Below are positions 52,220 to 61,850 of a stretch of DNA of 64,000 bases, piece after piece (positions within the stretch are counted from its first letter, which is position 1; every line of letters begins with the position of its first letter). The DNA is from Alphaproteobacteria bacterium (GTDB taxonomy: Bacteria; Pseudomonadota; Alphaproteobacteria; Micropepsales; Micropepsaceae), in the NCBI GenBank assembly GCA_947467345.1, contig CANIHD010000016.1, positions 1-64,000 on the forward strand. Reading direction: 5' to 3'. The notes under the pieces were generated by a model. It had not been told where the DNA came from. It did not search any database and saw only the letters and a program-made list of their open reading frames with translations. The position numbers and the translations under genes were made by a program.

Positions 52220-54273
52220 TGTCGGAACTCCTCCTCGAATTGTTTTCGGAAGAAATTCCGGCCCGCATGCAGCAGGGCGCCGCGAAGGATCTTGAGCGTC
52301 TTGTCGTTGGCGCGTTGTCGGATCGTGGGTTTCTGTTTGAAGGCGCGCGCGCTTTCGCGGGGCCACGGCGCCTTGGCCTCGCCGTTTCGGGGCTTCCCGC
52401 TAAACAGCCGGACGTCACCGAAGAGAAAAAAGGGCCGCGTGTTGACGCCAATGAAAAGGCGATTGCGGGGTTTTTGAAATCCGCCAGCGTAGCGCTAACG
52501 GATTGCGAGAAACGGGAAGACGCTAAAGGCGCGTTCTATGTCGCGGTAATCAAACGTTTGGGCCGTCCGACGCCGGATGTGCTGGCGGAGATGTTGCCGG
52601 AAGTACTGGCGAAGCTTCCTTGGCCGAAATCGATGCGTTGGGGCTCATCGAGCTTTCGCTGGGTACGGCCCTTGCATAGCGTGGTCTGCACTTTCGATGG
52701 GGAAGTCGTGCGCTTCGAATTCGGCGGCGTTTCGTCCTCCAATGTTACGCAAGGACACCGCTTCCTTTCAAAGGGAGCGATAGAAGTCCGCCGCTATGAC
52801 GACTATGTCGCCAAGCTAAAAACTGCCCATGTCATCGTGGATGCCCCCGAGCGCCGCGAAATCATCCTGCACGAAACGAGGCAGAAAGCCTTCGCCTTGG
52901 GCTTGGAGCCCATTCCTGACGAGGGCTTGGTCAACGAAGTGATGGGGCTCGCCGAATGGCCGGTGGTGCTGGTGGGCACCATCGATCCTGCCTTCATGGA
53001 TGTGCCGGCGGAAATCCTGCAAACCTCCATGCGCACGCATCAGAAATATTTCTCGCTGCGCGATCCGGCGTCGTTGAAGCTCGCCAATAAATTCGTCGTC
53101 GTCGCCAATATGATCGCGGACGATGGCGGGCGCGAGATCATCGCCGGCAATGAGCGCGTTCTGCGCGCCCGCCTATCGGACGCGAAATTCTTTTGGGATC
53201 AGGACCGCAAACGTAACCTCGAATCCCGCGTCCAGGATCTGCAGCAGATCGTCTTCCACGCCAAGCTCGGCACCCAGCTCGAACGGGTGAAGCGTGTTAT
53301 GGCGCTGTCGGGTGAGATCGCGAAGATCATCGGCGCCGACGTCGAGAACGCAAAACGCGCCGCGCATCTCTGCAAGGCCGATCTGACCACCGGAGTGGTC
53401 GGAGAATTCCCCGAACTGCAAGGCGTGATGGGGCGCTATTACGCGTTGCACGACGGCGAGGATAAACACGTCGCTGACGCCATTCGCGATCATTATCGCC
53501 CGCTTGGCCCCTCCGATGAGGTTCCTGCCGCGCCGCTTTCCATGGCCGTCGCGCTTGCCGATAAGCTCGATACGTTGATTGGGTTCTTCGCCATTGGCGA
53601 GAAGCCCACAGGCTCCGGCGATCCCTATGCGCTTCGCCGCGCGGCCCTGGGTGTCATTCGCATCGTTCTGACGAATGAGGTTCGCCTCAAACTGCGGCAG
53701 ACCTTTGAAAGCCGCGCCGATACCTTCAAGGCACATTTCTCGCGCAAGGAAGCGGACGAGCTGATCGCGTTTTTCGCCGATCGTCTCAAAGTCGCGCTGC
53801 GCGAAAAAGGCGTTCGCCACGACCTCATCGACGCCATATTCGCGTTGGGCGACGAAGATGATCTGGTGCGCCTGGTTCGCCGCGTTGAGGCGCTACAAGC
53901 ATTCTTGAAAAGCGATGACGGCGCCAATCTTCTGGTCGGCTATCGCCGCGCCGCGAACATTCTGCGCATCGAAGAAAAGAAGGATGGCCGCGACTATCGT
54001 GGCGTTCCCGACGGCTTGCAGCAGGACGAAGAAGTCGCCCTTCAACGCATACTCACCAAAACCAAGTTGGAAGCTGCAAAGGCGCTGCATGCCGAAGATT
54101 TCGCCGGCGCCATGGCGGAGCTCGCGCGCCTGCGCGTGCCGGTGGATGTTTTCTTTGAGAAAGTCACGGTCAACGCGGACGACAAACTCCTGCGCGAAAA
54201 TCGATTGAAGCTGCTCTCCCAAATCGTCGAGACGGCACATCACGTCGCCGATTTTTCGAAGGTGGAGGGATGA
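52219..54273 (+). CDS. glyS: Glycyl-tRNA synthetase beta subunit
   Basis: The product has 684 residues from ATG 52219, opening with LLLELFSEEIPARMQQGA. PRRLGLAVSGLP, KSMRWGSSSFRWVRPLHSVV, HQKYFSLRD and ADKLDTLIGFF are family signatures. The C-terminal DALR-like part binds the tRNA. An in-frame start 18 codons upstream lies inside glyQ and is not used. Confidence 0.97.
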   Translation: MSELLLELFSEEIPARMQQGAAKDLERLVVGALSDRGFLFEGARAFAGPRRLGLAVSGLPAKQPDVTEEKKGPRVDANEKAIAGFLKSASVALTDCEKREDAKGAFYVAVIKRLGRPTPDVLAEMLPEVLAKLPWPKSMRWGSSSFRWVRPLHSVVCTFDGEVVRFEFGGVSSSNVTQGHRFLSKGAIEVRRYDDYVAKLKTAHVIVDAPERREIILHETRQKAFALGLEPIPDEGLVNEVMGLAEWPVVLVGTIDPAFMDVPAEILQTSMRTHQKYFSLRDPASLKLANKFVVVANMIADDGGREIIAGNERVLRARLSDAKFFWDQDRKRNLESRVQDLQQIVFHAKLGTQLERVKRVMALSGEIAKIIGADVENAKRAAHLCKADLTTGVVGEFPELQGVMGRYYALHDGEDKHVADAIRDHYRPLGPSDEVPAAPLSMAVALADKLDTLIGFFAIGEKPTGSGDPYALRRAALGVIRIVLTNEVRLKLRQTFESRADTFKAHFSRKEADELIAFFADRLKVALREKGVRHDLIDAIFALGDEDDLVRLVRRVEALQAFLKSDDGANLLVGYRRAANILRIEEKKDGRDYRGVPDGLQQDEEVALQRILTKTKLEAAKALHAEDFAGAMAELARLRVPVDVFFEKVTVNADDKLLRENRLKLLSQIVETAHHVADFSKVEG

Positions 54274-54301
54274 TGTTCCTGGCGCCGAGAGATAGGGCTG
54301 C

Positions 54302-56977
54302 ATGACGCAATGGGTCTACCGTTTCGGCGGGGGTAAGGCGGAAGGGCGCGCCGAGATGCGCGTTCTCTTGGGCGGCAAGGGCGCGAATTTGGCGGAGATG
54401 TCCAATCTCGGCCTGCCAGTGCCGCCGGGCTTCACCATCACCACCGAAGCGTGCACCCATTACTACAAGAACGGGCAGTCCTATCCCGCTGGGTTGACGG
54501 ACGAAGTGGCGTCGGCGCTGGCGGAAGTCGGCGGTCTTGCCGGCGGCATTTTCGGCGACACATCAAAACCATTGCTCGTTTCCGTGCGTTCCGGCGCGCG
54601 CGCCTCCATGCCGGGCATGATGGACACAGTGCTCAATCTTGGCCTCAACCGTGAGACTGTGGCGGGCCTCGCCAAACTCACCGGCGATGAACGCTTTGCC
54701 TATGACGCTTATCGCCGCTTCATCCAAATGTATTCCAGCGTCGTTCTTGAAATGGATCACGCGCATTTCGAGTCCATTCTCGAAGGCGAAAAAGACCTGA
54801 AGGGCGCCGAGCTCGATACCGATCTCGAAGCGGAGGATCTTCAACGCATCGCCGATTTGTATAAGGCGAAGGTGAAGAAGACGCTGGGGCGCGTGTTTCC
54901 CGACGATCCGCACGAACAATTATGGGGTGCCATCGGCGCTGTGTTCGGATCGTGGTCAGGCCAGCGCGCGAAGACCTATCGCCGGCTGCACAATATTCCC
55001 GAGGATTGGGGCACTGCCGTCAATGTGCAGGCCATGGTGTTCGGCAATCGTGGGCCGACATCGGCAACCGGCGTTGCGTTCACGCGTGATCCTTCCACCG
55101 GCGAGCGCGCGCTTTACGGCGAATTCCTGATCAACGCGCAAGGCGAAGATGTCGTCGCCGGTATCCGCACGCCGCAATCCATCACGCGCCGCGCGCGCGA
55201 AGCCGGCGGCTCTAAGCGCTCCTCCATGGAAGAGGCGATGCCAGAGTCGTTTGCCGAACTCTCACGCATCGCGGACAGGCTCGAAGCGCATTACCGCGAC
55301 ATGCAGGACGTGGAATTCACGGTGCAGGAAGGCCGTCTATTCATGTTGCAAACGCGGTCCGGCAAGCGCACTGCGAAGGCCGCGTTGCGAACCGCGGTGG
55401 AAATGGTGCGCGAAGGTTTGATCAGCGAGGATGAGGCGGTCTTACGCGTTGATCCTGCGGCGCTTGATCAAATGCTGCATCCGACGCTGGATCCCAAGGC
55501 GCCGCGCTCGGTGATCGTATCGGGTCTTGCCGCGTCTCCCGGCGCTGCAACTGGTGAGATCGTGTTCACCGCAGACGAGGCCGAGCACGCCGCAAGCGAG
55601 GGTAGAGACGTCATTCTTGTGCGCCTCGAAACGAGCCCGGAAGACATTCACGGCATGCATGCGGCGCGGGGCATATTGACTGTGCGCGGCGGCATGACAT
55701 CTCACGCCGCTGTTGTTGCGCGCGGTATGGGACGGCCATGCGTGACCGGCGCGGGCTCGCTTAAGATCGATATGGAACGCAGGACCATGACCGCCGGCGG
55801 CGTTACCATTGGAGCTGGTGAAACTGTGACGGTCGATGGCGGCGCGGGCAAAGTCTATCGTGGCCGCATCCCGACGCTACTGCCGGAACTTACCGGCGAT
55901 TTCGCTACGCTGATGGGCTGGGCCGATAAGAAGCGGCGCTTGAAGATACGTACAAACGCCGACACGCCGGCTGATTGCCGGATCGCGCTAACCTTCGGCG
56001 CCGAAGGTGTCGGCCTCTGCCGCACCGAACATATGTTCTTCGAAGCCGAACGTATTCTCGCCGTTCGGCAGATGATCCTTGCCGATGATGTGGAGGGCCG
56101 CAAAGCCGCCCTCTCAAAATTGCTGCCGATGCAACGCGGCGATTTCACCGAGATCTTCCGCATCATGGCGGGCTTGCCGGTGACCATTCGTCTGCTCGAT
56201 CCGCCGCTGCACGAATTCCTGCCGCACACCCAAGCGGAAATCGCCGACGTTGCGGCGGCATCGGGTGCCGATCCGCACAAATTGCGCGCGCGGGTGCAGG
56301 CTCTGTCGGAATCCAATCCAATGCTGGGCCATCGCGGCTGCCGCCTCGGCATCACCTATCCGGAAATCTATGAGATGCAGGCGCGCGCTATTTTCGAGGC
56401 GGCGATCGATATTGGCGTGGAGCTTGGCAAAAGCGTCGCGCTCGAAGTCATGATCCCGCTTGTCGGTTTCAAATCCGAGCTCGATCTTCTGGCTGAAAAG
56501 ATTGCGCAGGTCGCCGCGGCGGTGGCAGCAGAAAAAGGTACTGCGCCGATTTACGCCATCGGCACCATGATTGAATTGCCGCGCGCCGCCTTGCGGGCGG
56601 CCGACATCGCCAAGACGGCGGAGTTCTTCAGCTTCGGCACCAATGATTTGACACAGACGACGCTTGGCGTTTCGCGTGACGACGCCGGAAGTTTTCTCAA
56701 TGAATATTTGGCGCGCGGGCTTATCGAGCGCGATCCCTTCGTGTCGCTCGATACCGAAGGTGTCGGCGAATTGATCGAAATTGCCTCCGAGCGCGGCCGC
56801 AAAACGAGGCCAGACATCAAGCTCGGCATTTGCGGTGAGCATGGCGGCGATCCGGACACGATCCGCTTCTGCGAAAGCGTTAAATTCGATTACGTTTCCT
56901 GTTCACCATATCGCGTGCCGATCGCGCGGCTCGCCGCGGCGCAAGCAGCGCTGAAATCCGCGCGCGAACGCGACTGA
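54302..56977 (+). CDS. ppdK: Pyruvate, phosphate dikinase
   Basis: The enzyme interconverts pyruvate, ATP and phosphate with PEP, AMP and PPi. The product is full length (891 residues): the N-terminal ATP-grasp domain (GGKGANLAEMSNLGLPVPPGF), the phosphohistidine domain with the catalytic His in LTVRGGMTSHAAVVARGMG, and the PEP barrel with CGEHGGDP and the SFGTNDLTQTTLG loop. It follows glyS by 28 bases on the same strand. The class often has a PPDK next to glyS. Confidence 0.95.
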   Translation: MTQWVYRFGGGKAEGRAEMRVLLGGKGANLAEMSNLGLPVPPGFTITTEACTHYYKNGQSYPAGLTDEVASALAEVGGLAGGIFGDTSKPLLVSVRSGARASMPGMMDTVLNLGLNRETVAGLAKLTGDERFAYDAYRRFIQMYSSVVLEMDHAHFESILEGEKDLKGAELDTDLEAEDLQRIADLYKAKVKKTLGRVFPDDPHEQLWGAIGAVFGSWSGQRAKTYRRLHNIPEDWGTAVNVQAMVFGNRGPTSATGVAFTRDPSTGERALYGEFLINAQGEDVVAGIRTPQSITRRAREAGGSKRSSMEEAMPESFAELSRIADRLEAHYRDMQDVEFTVQEGRLFMLQTRSGKRTAKAALRTAVEMVREGLISEDEAVLRVDPAALDQMLHPTLDPKAPRSVIVSGLAASPGAATGEIVFTADEAEHAASEGRDVILVRLETSPEDIHGMHAARGILTVRGGMTSHAAVVARGMGRPCVTGAGSLKIDMERRTMTAGGVTIGAGETVTVDGGAGKVYRGRIPTLLPELTGDFATLMGWADKKRRLKIRTNADTPADCRIALTFGAEGVGLCRTEHMFFEAERILAVRQMILADDVEGRKAALSKLLPMQRGDFTEIFRIMAGLPVTIRLLDPPLHEFLPHTQAEIADVAAASGADPHKLRARVQALSESNPMLGHRGCRLGITYPEIYEMQARAIFEAAIDIGVELGKSVALEVMIPLVGFKSELDLLAEKIAQVAAAVAAEKGTAPIYAIGTMIELPRAALRAADIAKTAEFFSFGTNDLTQTTLGVSRDDAGSFLNEYLARGLIERDPFVSLDTEGVGELIEIASERGRKTRPDIKLGICGEHGGDPDTIRFCESVKFDYVSCSPYRVPIARLAAAQAALKSARERD

Positions 56978-57063
56978 CGCGATTAACTTTCATCGCGCCG
57001 CAATTCTCGTATTTTCATAGTTAACTTATGATGCGTGTACGGAATATTTGTACACGGAATGAT

Positions 57064-57079
57064 GCGTCAACATTGACGC
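57064..57079. promoter_or_regulatory. Perfect palindrome upstream of the SleB-type hydrolase
   Basis: GCGTCAA-CA-TTGACGC is a 16-base perfect palindrome 140 bases before the hydrolase start. The right arm is also a TTGACG -35-like hexamer. A further TTGACG at 57106 has TAGCAA 17 bases on, a plausible promoter. Nearby TGTAC-N9-GTACA (about 57037-57055) is a second inverted repeat. The 56978-57221 spacer holds no gene. Confidence 0.45.
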
Positions 57080-57221
57080 CGCGTCACGTTAACTCTCTGT
57101 AGAGGTTGACGAGGGGTTACAGCGCTGGTAGCAAACTTAGAGATTGTCCCGGTCGTGGAGGTTGGGTGGGAACGCCACGGCATTTTGATTGTTGTTGCAG
57201 ACAAGATTTCGAGGTCTGAAG

Positions 57222-57938
57222 ATGACAACGCGTTCCGCCCTTCTTCGATCGGATAGCGGTATTGTTGGTGCCGCCTTTGTCGTTCTCCTTACGGCTTCGG
57301 TTGCGGTAGGCATTGATATCTATGCCGAAAATGCTCCGCTGAAATCCGCGGAATCGTCGCCGCAATTTACCCAATCCCCCGCCGAATTGGCCGCAGCGAA
57401 ACTGCAGCGCGAGCAGCAATGTCTCGCCGACGCGATGTATTATGAGGGCCGGAGCGAAGGTTCCGAAGGGCAGAAGGCCATCGCCGAAGTGATTCTGGCC
57501 CGCACCCGCAGCCCACATTATCCACACACAATTTGCGGCGTCGTGGACGAGGGCGTGGAACGCGGCAAAAGCTGCCAGTTCACATTCCGCTGCGACGGCT
57601 CGATGAAACGTCCGAAAGAACGTCAAGCCTGGGAGCGTTCGCGGCAACTCGCGGCGCGCATTCTCGCCGGTGCGGAACGCCTTAGCGGCGAAACAGGCAA
57701 CGCCATCGCCTACCACACAACCGAAGTTTCGCCGATATGGGCGGGCACAATGCTGAAGACGGCGCAGATCGGCCGTCATGTTTTTTATCGCTTCGCGCCG
57801 CGCAACCGCGTTGCCGTCGAAACGACACCGCGCGGCGGCGAGCTGCTGTCGACCGGCGAAATCGTTCCGGTCGATGCACTTCCTGTGTCGGATACGCAGC
57901 CCACAATCGTCGCGGGCGAGCAAGTCGGCGGGACCTGA
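57222..57938 (+). CDS. SleB-type cell wall hydrolase (Hydrolase_2)
   Basis: The product has 238 residues from ATG 57222, with GAGG 8-11 bases upstream. An N-terminal membrane or signal segment (GIVGAAFVVLLTASVAVGIDIY) is followed by a linker and the catalytic domain CLADAMYYEGRSEGSEGQKAIAEVILART, with the Glu of YYEGRSE as the likely catalytic residue. Then follow ICGVVDEGVERGKSCQFTFRCDG and NAIAYHTTEVSPIW. Members cut peptidoglycan glycan strands. Role in growth or division is not evident from context. Confidence 0.85.
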   Translation: MTTRSALLRSDSGIVGAAFVVLLTASVAVGIDIYAENAPLKSAESSPQFTQSPAELAAAKLQREQQCLADAMYYEGRSEGSEGQKAIAEVILARTRSPHYPHTICGVVDEGVERGKSCQFTFRCDGSMKRPKERQAWERSRQLAARILAGAERLSGETGNAIAYHTTEVSPIWAGTMLKTAQIGRHVFYRFAPRNRVAVETTPRGGELLSTGEIVPVDALPVSDTQPTIVAGEQVGGT

Positions 57939-57942
57939 AGCC

Positions 57943-58043
57943 GCATCCTTCGAGACGCGCGCGTCGCGCGCTCCTCAGGATGAGGAATTATACTTATCCC
58001 TCATGGTGAGGAGGTCGCGAAGCGACCGTCTCGAACCATGAGA
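57943..58043. repeat. Interspersed palindromic repeat downstream of the hydrolase
   Basis: CATCCTTCGAGACGCGCG is answered by a set of inverted short blocks: CGCGCG/CGCGCG, CCTCAGGATGAGG, CCTCATGGTGAGG, GGTCGCGAAGCGACC and CGTCTCGAACCATGAG. Elements of this CATCCTTCGAGACG...CTCCTCAGGATGAGG kind are common intergenic repeats in Rhizobiales and relatives. It separates the convergent hydrolase and nadC genes and may also stop transcription. Confidence 0.8.
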
Positions 58044-58063
58044 CGCGCTTCCATCGCGCGATT

Positions 58064-58930
58064 TCAAAGAAAATCGAGGCCGAGGTCGAGATTGCGCGCG
58101 CTGTGCGTGATCGCGCCCGACGAAATATAGTCCACTCCGGTTTCCGCGACGGCGCGAACGCTGTCCAGCGTAATGCCGCCGGACGCTTCCAGCACGGCGC
58201 GCCTTGCCGACATTGCGACAGCGCCGCGCAATTCATCCGGCTTCATATTGTCGAGCAAGATCGTATCGACGCCCAAGGCCAGCGCGATTTCCAGTTGCGC
58301 CAGGGTATCGACTTCAAGTTCGATCTTGACCATGTGCCCGAGGCGTTCGCGGGCGCGCGTGACGGCGGGCTCAACGCCGCCGGCGGCAGCAACGTGGTTG
58401 TCTTTGATCAGAACGGCGTCGTCCAAGCCGAAGCGATGATTGAATCCGCCGCCGCAGCGCACCGCGTATTTTTGTAGGATGCGCAGGCCCGGCAATGTTT
58501 TGCGCGTGCAGACGATGCGCGCTCTTGTGCCCGTTGTTTGGCGGACCAACGCATTCGTCGCAGTTGCGACGCCCGACAAATGGCCCATGAAATTCAACGC
58601 GGTTCGCTCGGCTGAAAGCACCGCGCGCGCCGGCCCTTCCAATTCACACACAATTTGCTTGGGCTCGACCTTGCTGCCGTCCGGCATATGCGGTGTCAGC
58701 CGTACACTCGGGTCTACCAGACGGAACGCAATGACCGCCGCAACGAGGCCGCAAATAATTCCCGGCTCGCGCGCCGCGATAACCGCCCGCGCGGTTTGAT
58801 CTTCCGGCAGTAAGAGGTCTGTCGTGAGATCGCCGGCGCGGCCGAAATCTTCCTCCAGCGCGCGGCGCACTTGAGGTTCAATCAGGAAGTCTTGCGGCGG
58901 ATAGACGTGAACCAGAGCAAGCCTGCTCAT
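58064..58930 (-). CDS. nadC: Nicotinate-nucleotide pyrophosphorylase
   Basis: The enzyme turns quinolinate and PRPP into nicotinate mononucleotide. The 288-residue product shows ALEEDFGRAGDLTTDLLL, ALNFMGHLSGVAT, ARIVCTRKTLPGLRILQKYAVRCGGGFNHRFGL and the C-terminal barrel strands (IELEVDTLAQLEIAL, LLDNM, ASGGI). Its ATG overlaps the nadB stop by 4 bases. The third gene of the de novo NAD operon. Confidence 0.96.
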   Translation of the reverse strand: MSRLALVHVYPPQDFLIEPQVRRALEEDFGRAGDLTTDLLLPEDQTARAVIAAREPGIICGLVAAVIAFRLVDPSVRLTPHMPDGSKVEPKQIVCELEGPARAVLSAERTALNFMGHLSGVATATNALVRQTTGTRARIVCTRKTLPGLRILQKYAVRCGGGFNHRFGLDDAVLIKDNHVAAAGGVEPAVTRARERLGHMVKIELEVDTLAQLEIALALGVDTILLDNMKPDELRGAVAMSARRAVLEASGGITLDSVRAVAETGVDYISSGAITHSARNLDLGLDFL

Positions 58931-60507
58931 GCGGTCGCCGTCAGCGTATCCACGGCGCTTGCATTTTCAGCGATGCGCTCAGCTTCGGACAGATGAATGA
59001 ATGTGCGATGCGGGTTCGCATCGGTCTGCGGGAAGTCGGTGCGGAAATGGGCGCCGCGGCTTTCCTGCCGCTGCAAGGCCGCCGCTGCCGCGAGCTTCGC
59101 AACCGCCATTATATTCAACAGCGACGCGGTGTAGGCGCCGGCGCGCTCAATGGCCGCAATGCCTGCCAAGGCTTTGTTAAGACCCGGGGCGTCGCGCTCA
59201 ATGCCAAGATGCGTCGACATGATTTCACGCAAGCGCTTGGGCGGCGGCAGCATAGCGGCAGGGCCAACTGAGTGGCGTAACGTACCGGATATTTTCAGTT
59301 CGCCGGCCACGCGATTTTTCAAATCTTCCGCTGCGCGTGCGCCGAACACCAAGGCTTCCAGCAGCGAGTTGGAGGCGAGACGATTGGCGCCATGAACGCC
59401 GGTGGAAGCGACCTCGCCGCACGCCCACAGCCCTTCAAGGCTGGTTCGCCCATTGGCCTCCGTGGCAATGCCGCCCATGTGGTAATGGGCCGCCGGCGCC
59501 ACCGGTAAAGGCCGCACTGCGGGATCGATGCCGGCTGTAATCGCCGCCGCGTAAACAGTCGGAAATTTCTGCTCGAACGTTTGGCCGAGATTGCGGCAAT
59601 CCAGGAAGGCGCGGCCGCCGCGCGCGATTTCGCGGTGGATGGCGCGGGCAACGATGTCGCGCGGCGCGAGTTCTGCGTCCGGGTGCAGCGCGATCATGAA
59701 CCGCGCGCCCTTTTCGTTGATGAGTGTGCAGCCGGCGCCGCGTAAGGCTTCGGTTGCCAGCGGAGCAGGGTCACGGCCTTCGGCGATGGCTGTCGGGTGA
59801 AACTGCACGAATTCAGGGTCGGCGATCAGCGCGCCGGCGCGGGCTGCCATGCCGAGGCCTTCGCCGCGCGATTCCGGCGGGTTGGTCGTCACCGCATAGA
59901 CCGCGCCCAGTCCGCCAGTGGCGAGCACCACGGCTGGCGCCCGGAACAGAACCAGGCGGCCATTAGCGCCGCTGCCTTCACGCGCAAATACGCCAACCAC
60001 GCGCCCATCCTGGAGCGCCAGTTCGACGGCGTGAAACCCGTCCATCAGCGTGATGGATGGCGCGGCTTCCACAGCCGTCGCAAGTGTACGTGTGATGACA
60101 GCACCGGCGCGGTCGCCGCCGACATGCACAATGCGCGGCCTGGCGTGCGCTGCTTCCAGGCCGAACGCCAAGTCGCCATTCGCGTCGCGGTCGAAGGGCG
60201 TGCCCAAAGCGACGAGATCGAGGATTCGATCCGGTCCTTCACGCACGAGTAGCGACGTCATCGCCGGGTCGCACAGACCGGCGCCGGCGGCGATCGTGTC
60301 GGCCAGATGGCTTTCCCAGGAATCGCCTTCGTCCATGGCAGCGGCTACGCCGCCTTGCGCCCAGACGCTGGAACCCGAACGACCCACGCGGGCTCCGGCA
60401 ATTACCAGTGACGGCATGGGCGCCAGTTTGAGCGCGGTGAAAAGGCCGGCGACGCCGCCGCCGAGGATCAGAGCCCCGGATGTTTCAATGACATTGTCCG
60501 GTGTCAT
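58927..60507 (-). CDS. nadB: L-aspartate oxidase
   Basis: The product has 526 residues. The FAD motif is LILGGGVAGLFTAL, the active-site region VWAQGGVAAAMDEGDS, and later marks are FVQFHPTAI, HYHMGGIATEANG and ASTGVHGANRLASNSLLEALVFG. It makes iminoaspartate for NadA. Its ATG overlaps the nadA stop by 1 base, and its end overlaps nadC, giving a tightly coupled operon. Confidence 0.96.
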   Translation of the reverse strand: MTPDNVIETSGALILGGGVAGLFTALKLAPMPSLVIAGARVGRSGSSVWAQGGVAAAMDEGDSWESHLADTIAAGAGLCDPAMTSLLVREGPDRILDLVALGTPFDRDANGDLAFGLEAAHARPRIVHVGGDRAGAVITRTLATAVEAAPSITLMDGFHAVELALQDGRVVGVFAREGSGANGRLVLFRAPAVVLATGGLGAVYAVTTNPPESRGEGLGMAARAGALIADPEFVQFHPTAIAEGRDPAPLATEALRGAGCTLINEKGARFMIALHPDAELAPRDIVARAIHREIARGGRAFLDCRNLGQTFEQKFPTVYAAAITAGIDPAVRPLPVAPAAHYHMGGIATEANGRTSLEGLWACGEVASTGVHGANRLASNSLLEALVFGARAAEDLKNRVAGELKISGTLRHSVGPAAMLPPPKRLREIMSTHLGIERDAPGLNKALAGIAAIERAGAYTASLLNIMAVAKLAAAAALQRQESRGAHFRTDFPQTDANPHRTFIHLSEAERIAENASAVDTLTATA

Positions 60508-61568
60508 CAGGCGGCCTGTTTTTCTGTTTGTTTAGGGCGCAGCGGCACGCGCAGCATGGCTTCAACGGATGCGCGCGCACGCGCTGCGATGATCGGGTCC
60601 ACAGTGACTTCCACCGTCATCGTACGCAGCGAATGCAGAATCTTCGGCAGCGTAATGCGCTTCATATGCGGGCACAGATTGCAGGGGCGCACGAACTCGA
60701 CATCGGGATGCTCGACGGCAACATTGTCGCTCATCGAGCATTCGGTCACGAGCACCACGCGCGCAGGTTTCTTATTGGCGACATAGGAAATCATGCCGGA
60801 TGTCGAACCCGCGAAATCGGCTTCCGCCACCACTTCCGGCGGGCATTCCGGGTGCGCCAGTACGACAACGCCGGGATTGGTCACGCGATAGGCGCGGATT
60901 TCCGCCGCGGTGAAACGCTCGTGAACTTCGCAGTGACCTTTCCAGGTGATGATCTTGATCGCGGTTTGCTTGGCGACATTCTGCGCCAGAAATTCGTCCG
61001 GGATCATGATGACGGTATCGACGCCATGCTCGCGCGCAATCGATTCAACAACATCCACCGCATTCGATGACGTGCAGCAAATGTCGGATTCGGCTTTCAC
61101 CTCCGCCGACGTGTTCACATAGGTGACAATGGGCAGGCCGGGATATTTCTGCCGCAACAGGCGCACATCGGCGCCCGTGATGGATTCCGCCAGCGAACAA
61201 CCGGCCCGCATATCGGGAATGAGCACCGTTTTGTCGGGCGAAAGAATCTTGGACGTCTCGGCCATGAAGTGAACGCCGCCCTGCACAATCACCTTGGCTT
61301 CGGTCTTCGCCGCTTCTCGGGCAAGTTGCAGGCTGTCGCCGACAAAATCGGCGATGCAGTGAAAGATTTCCGGCGTCATATAATTGTGCGCCAGGATCAC
61401 TGCGTTTTTCTCGCGCTTCAGCCGATTTATCTCGGCGACATAGGGCGCGAAGGTCGGCCATTCGATTTCCGGAACGACACGGGCCACGCGCGCATAGAGA
61501 TGCGCTGTCTCCCGTGCGACCTCCGGGGTGTATGCGAGTTGGTCGGCCTCTAAGCGTCTGGCGTCCAA
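60507..61568 (-). CDS. nadA: Quinolinate synthase
   Basis: The 4Fe-4S enzyme joins iminoaspartate and dihydroxyacetone phosphate into quinolinate. The 353-residue product has three cluster cysteines in the regions [20 protein letters not shown] and [23 protein letters not shown] opens the first domain. The TTG at 61568 is supported by AGAGG 7 bases upstream. First gene of nadABC; a promoter and palindromic operator lie at 61581-61627. Confidence 0.95.
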   Translation of the reverse strand: MDARRLEADQLAYTPEVARETAHLYARVARVVPEIEWPTFAPYVAEINRLKREKNAVILAHNYMTPEIFHCIADFVGDSLQLAREAAKTEAKVIVQGGVHFMAETSKILSPDKTVLIPDMRAGCSLAESITGADVRLLRQKYPGLPIVTYVNTSAEVKAESDICCTSSNAVDVVESIAREHGVDTVIMIPDEFLAQNVAKQTAIKIITWKGHCEVHERFTAAEIRAYRVTNPGVVVLAHPECPPEVVAEADFAGSTSGMISYVANKKPARVVLVTECSMSDNVAVEHPDVEFVRPCNLCPHMKRITLPKILHSLRTMTVEVTVDPIIAARARASVEAMLRVPLRPKQTEKQAA

Positions 61569-61580
61569 GGTGGCACCTCT

Positions 61581-61627
61581 TATGCTCTATTTGAGCATAT
61601 ATATAGGGCAATAAAAGCCCGGTTCAA
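61581..61627 (-). promoter_or_regulatory. nadABC promoter with an overlapping palindromic operator
   Basis: On the minus strand TTGAAC (61627-61622) and TATATA (61605-61600) are 16 bases apart. TATGCTC-N5-GAGCATA (61581-61599) is a 7+7 inverted repeat that abuts the -10 box and covers the expected start site, 13 bases before the nadA start codon. The position suits a repressor, plausibly the NAD regulator encoded at 62461. Confidence 0.7.
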
Positions 61628-61709
61628 ACTGGCTTCGAAAGCCTAGTTCCGAGGCGCAAGAAATCAAGTCAGGGCTAAAAATCCGCCCACTCCCTAGGGA
61701 ATCTCCCTA

Positions 61710-61754
61710 CTCGAAACGCTGTGGCCTCACGGCCACTCTCGATTACGTTTCGAG
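61710..61754. other. Nested hairpin in the nadA-barrel spacer
   Basis: CTCGAAACG (61710-61718) pairs with CGTTTCGAG (61746-61754); inside, GTGGCC-TCAC-GGCCAC (61721-61736) forms a second perfect stem. A further inverted repeat, TTGGCGC at 61759 and GCGCCAA at 61786, follows. The 61569-61850 spacer otherwise holds only the nad promoter and the barrel gene's ribosome site (GAAGGA). Confidence 0.6.
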
Positions 61755-61850
61755 CAGATTGGCGCATTTTTGAGCAAAGTTATTAGCGCCAATCCCATTA
61801 GCACGATAAAAAAGGAATGATTTTCTGATTCTAAAGAGAAGGAATTGCCA

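Noticed and set aside
56978..57100. CtrA sites (TTAA-N7-TTAA) in the hydrolase promoter
   Set aside because: TTAAC occurs three times but never at the 7-base spacing needed.
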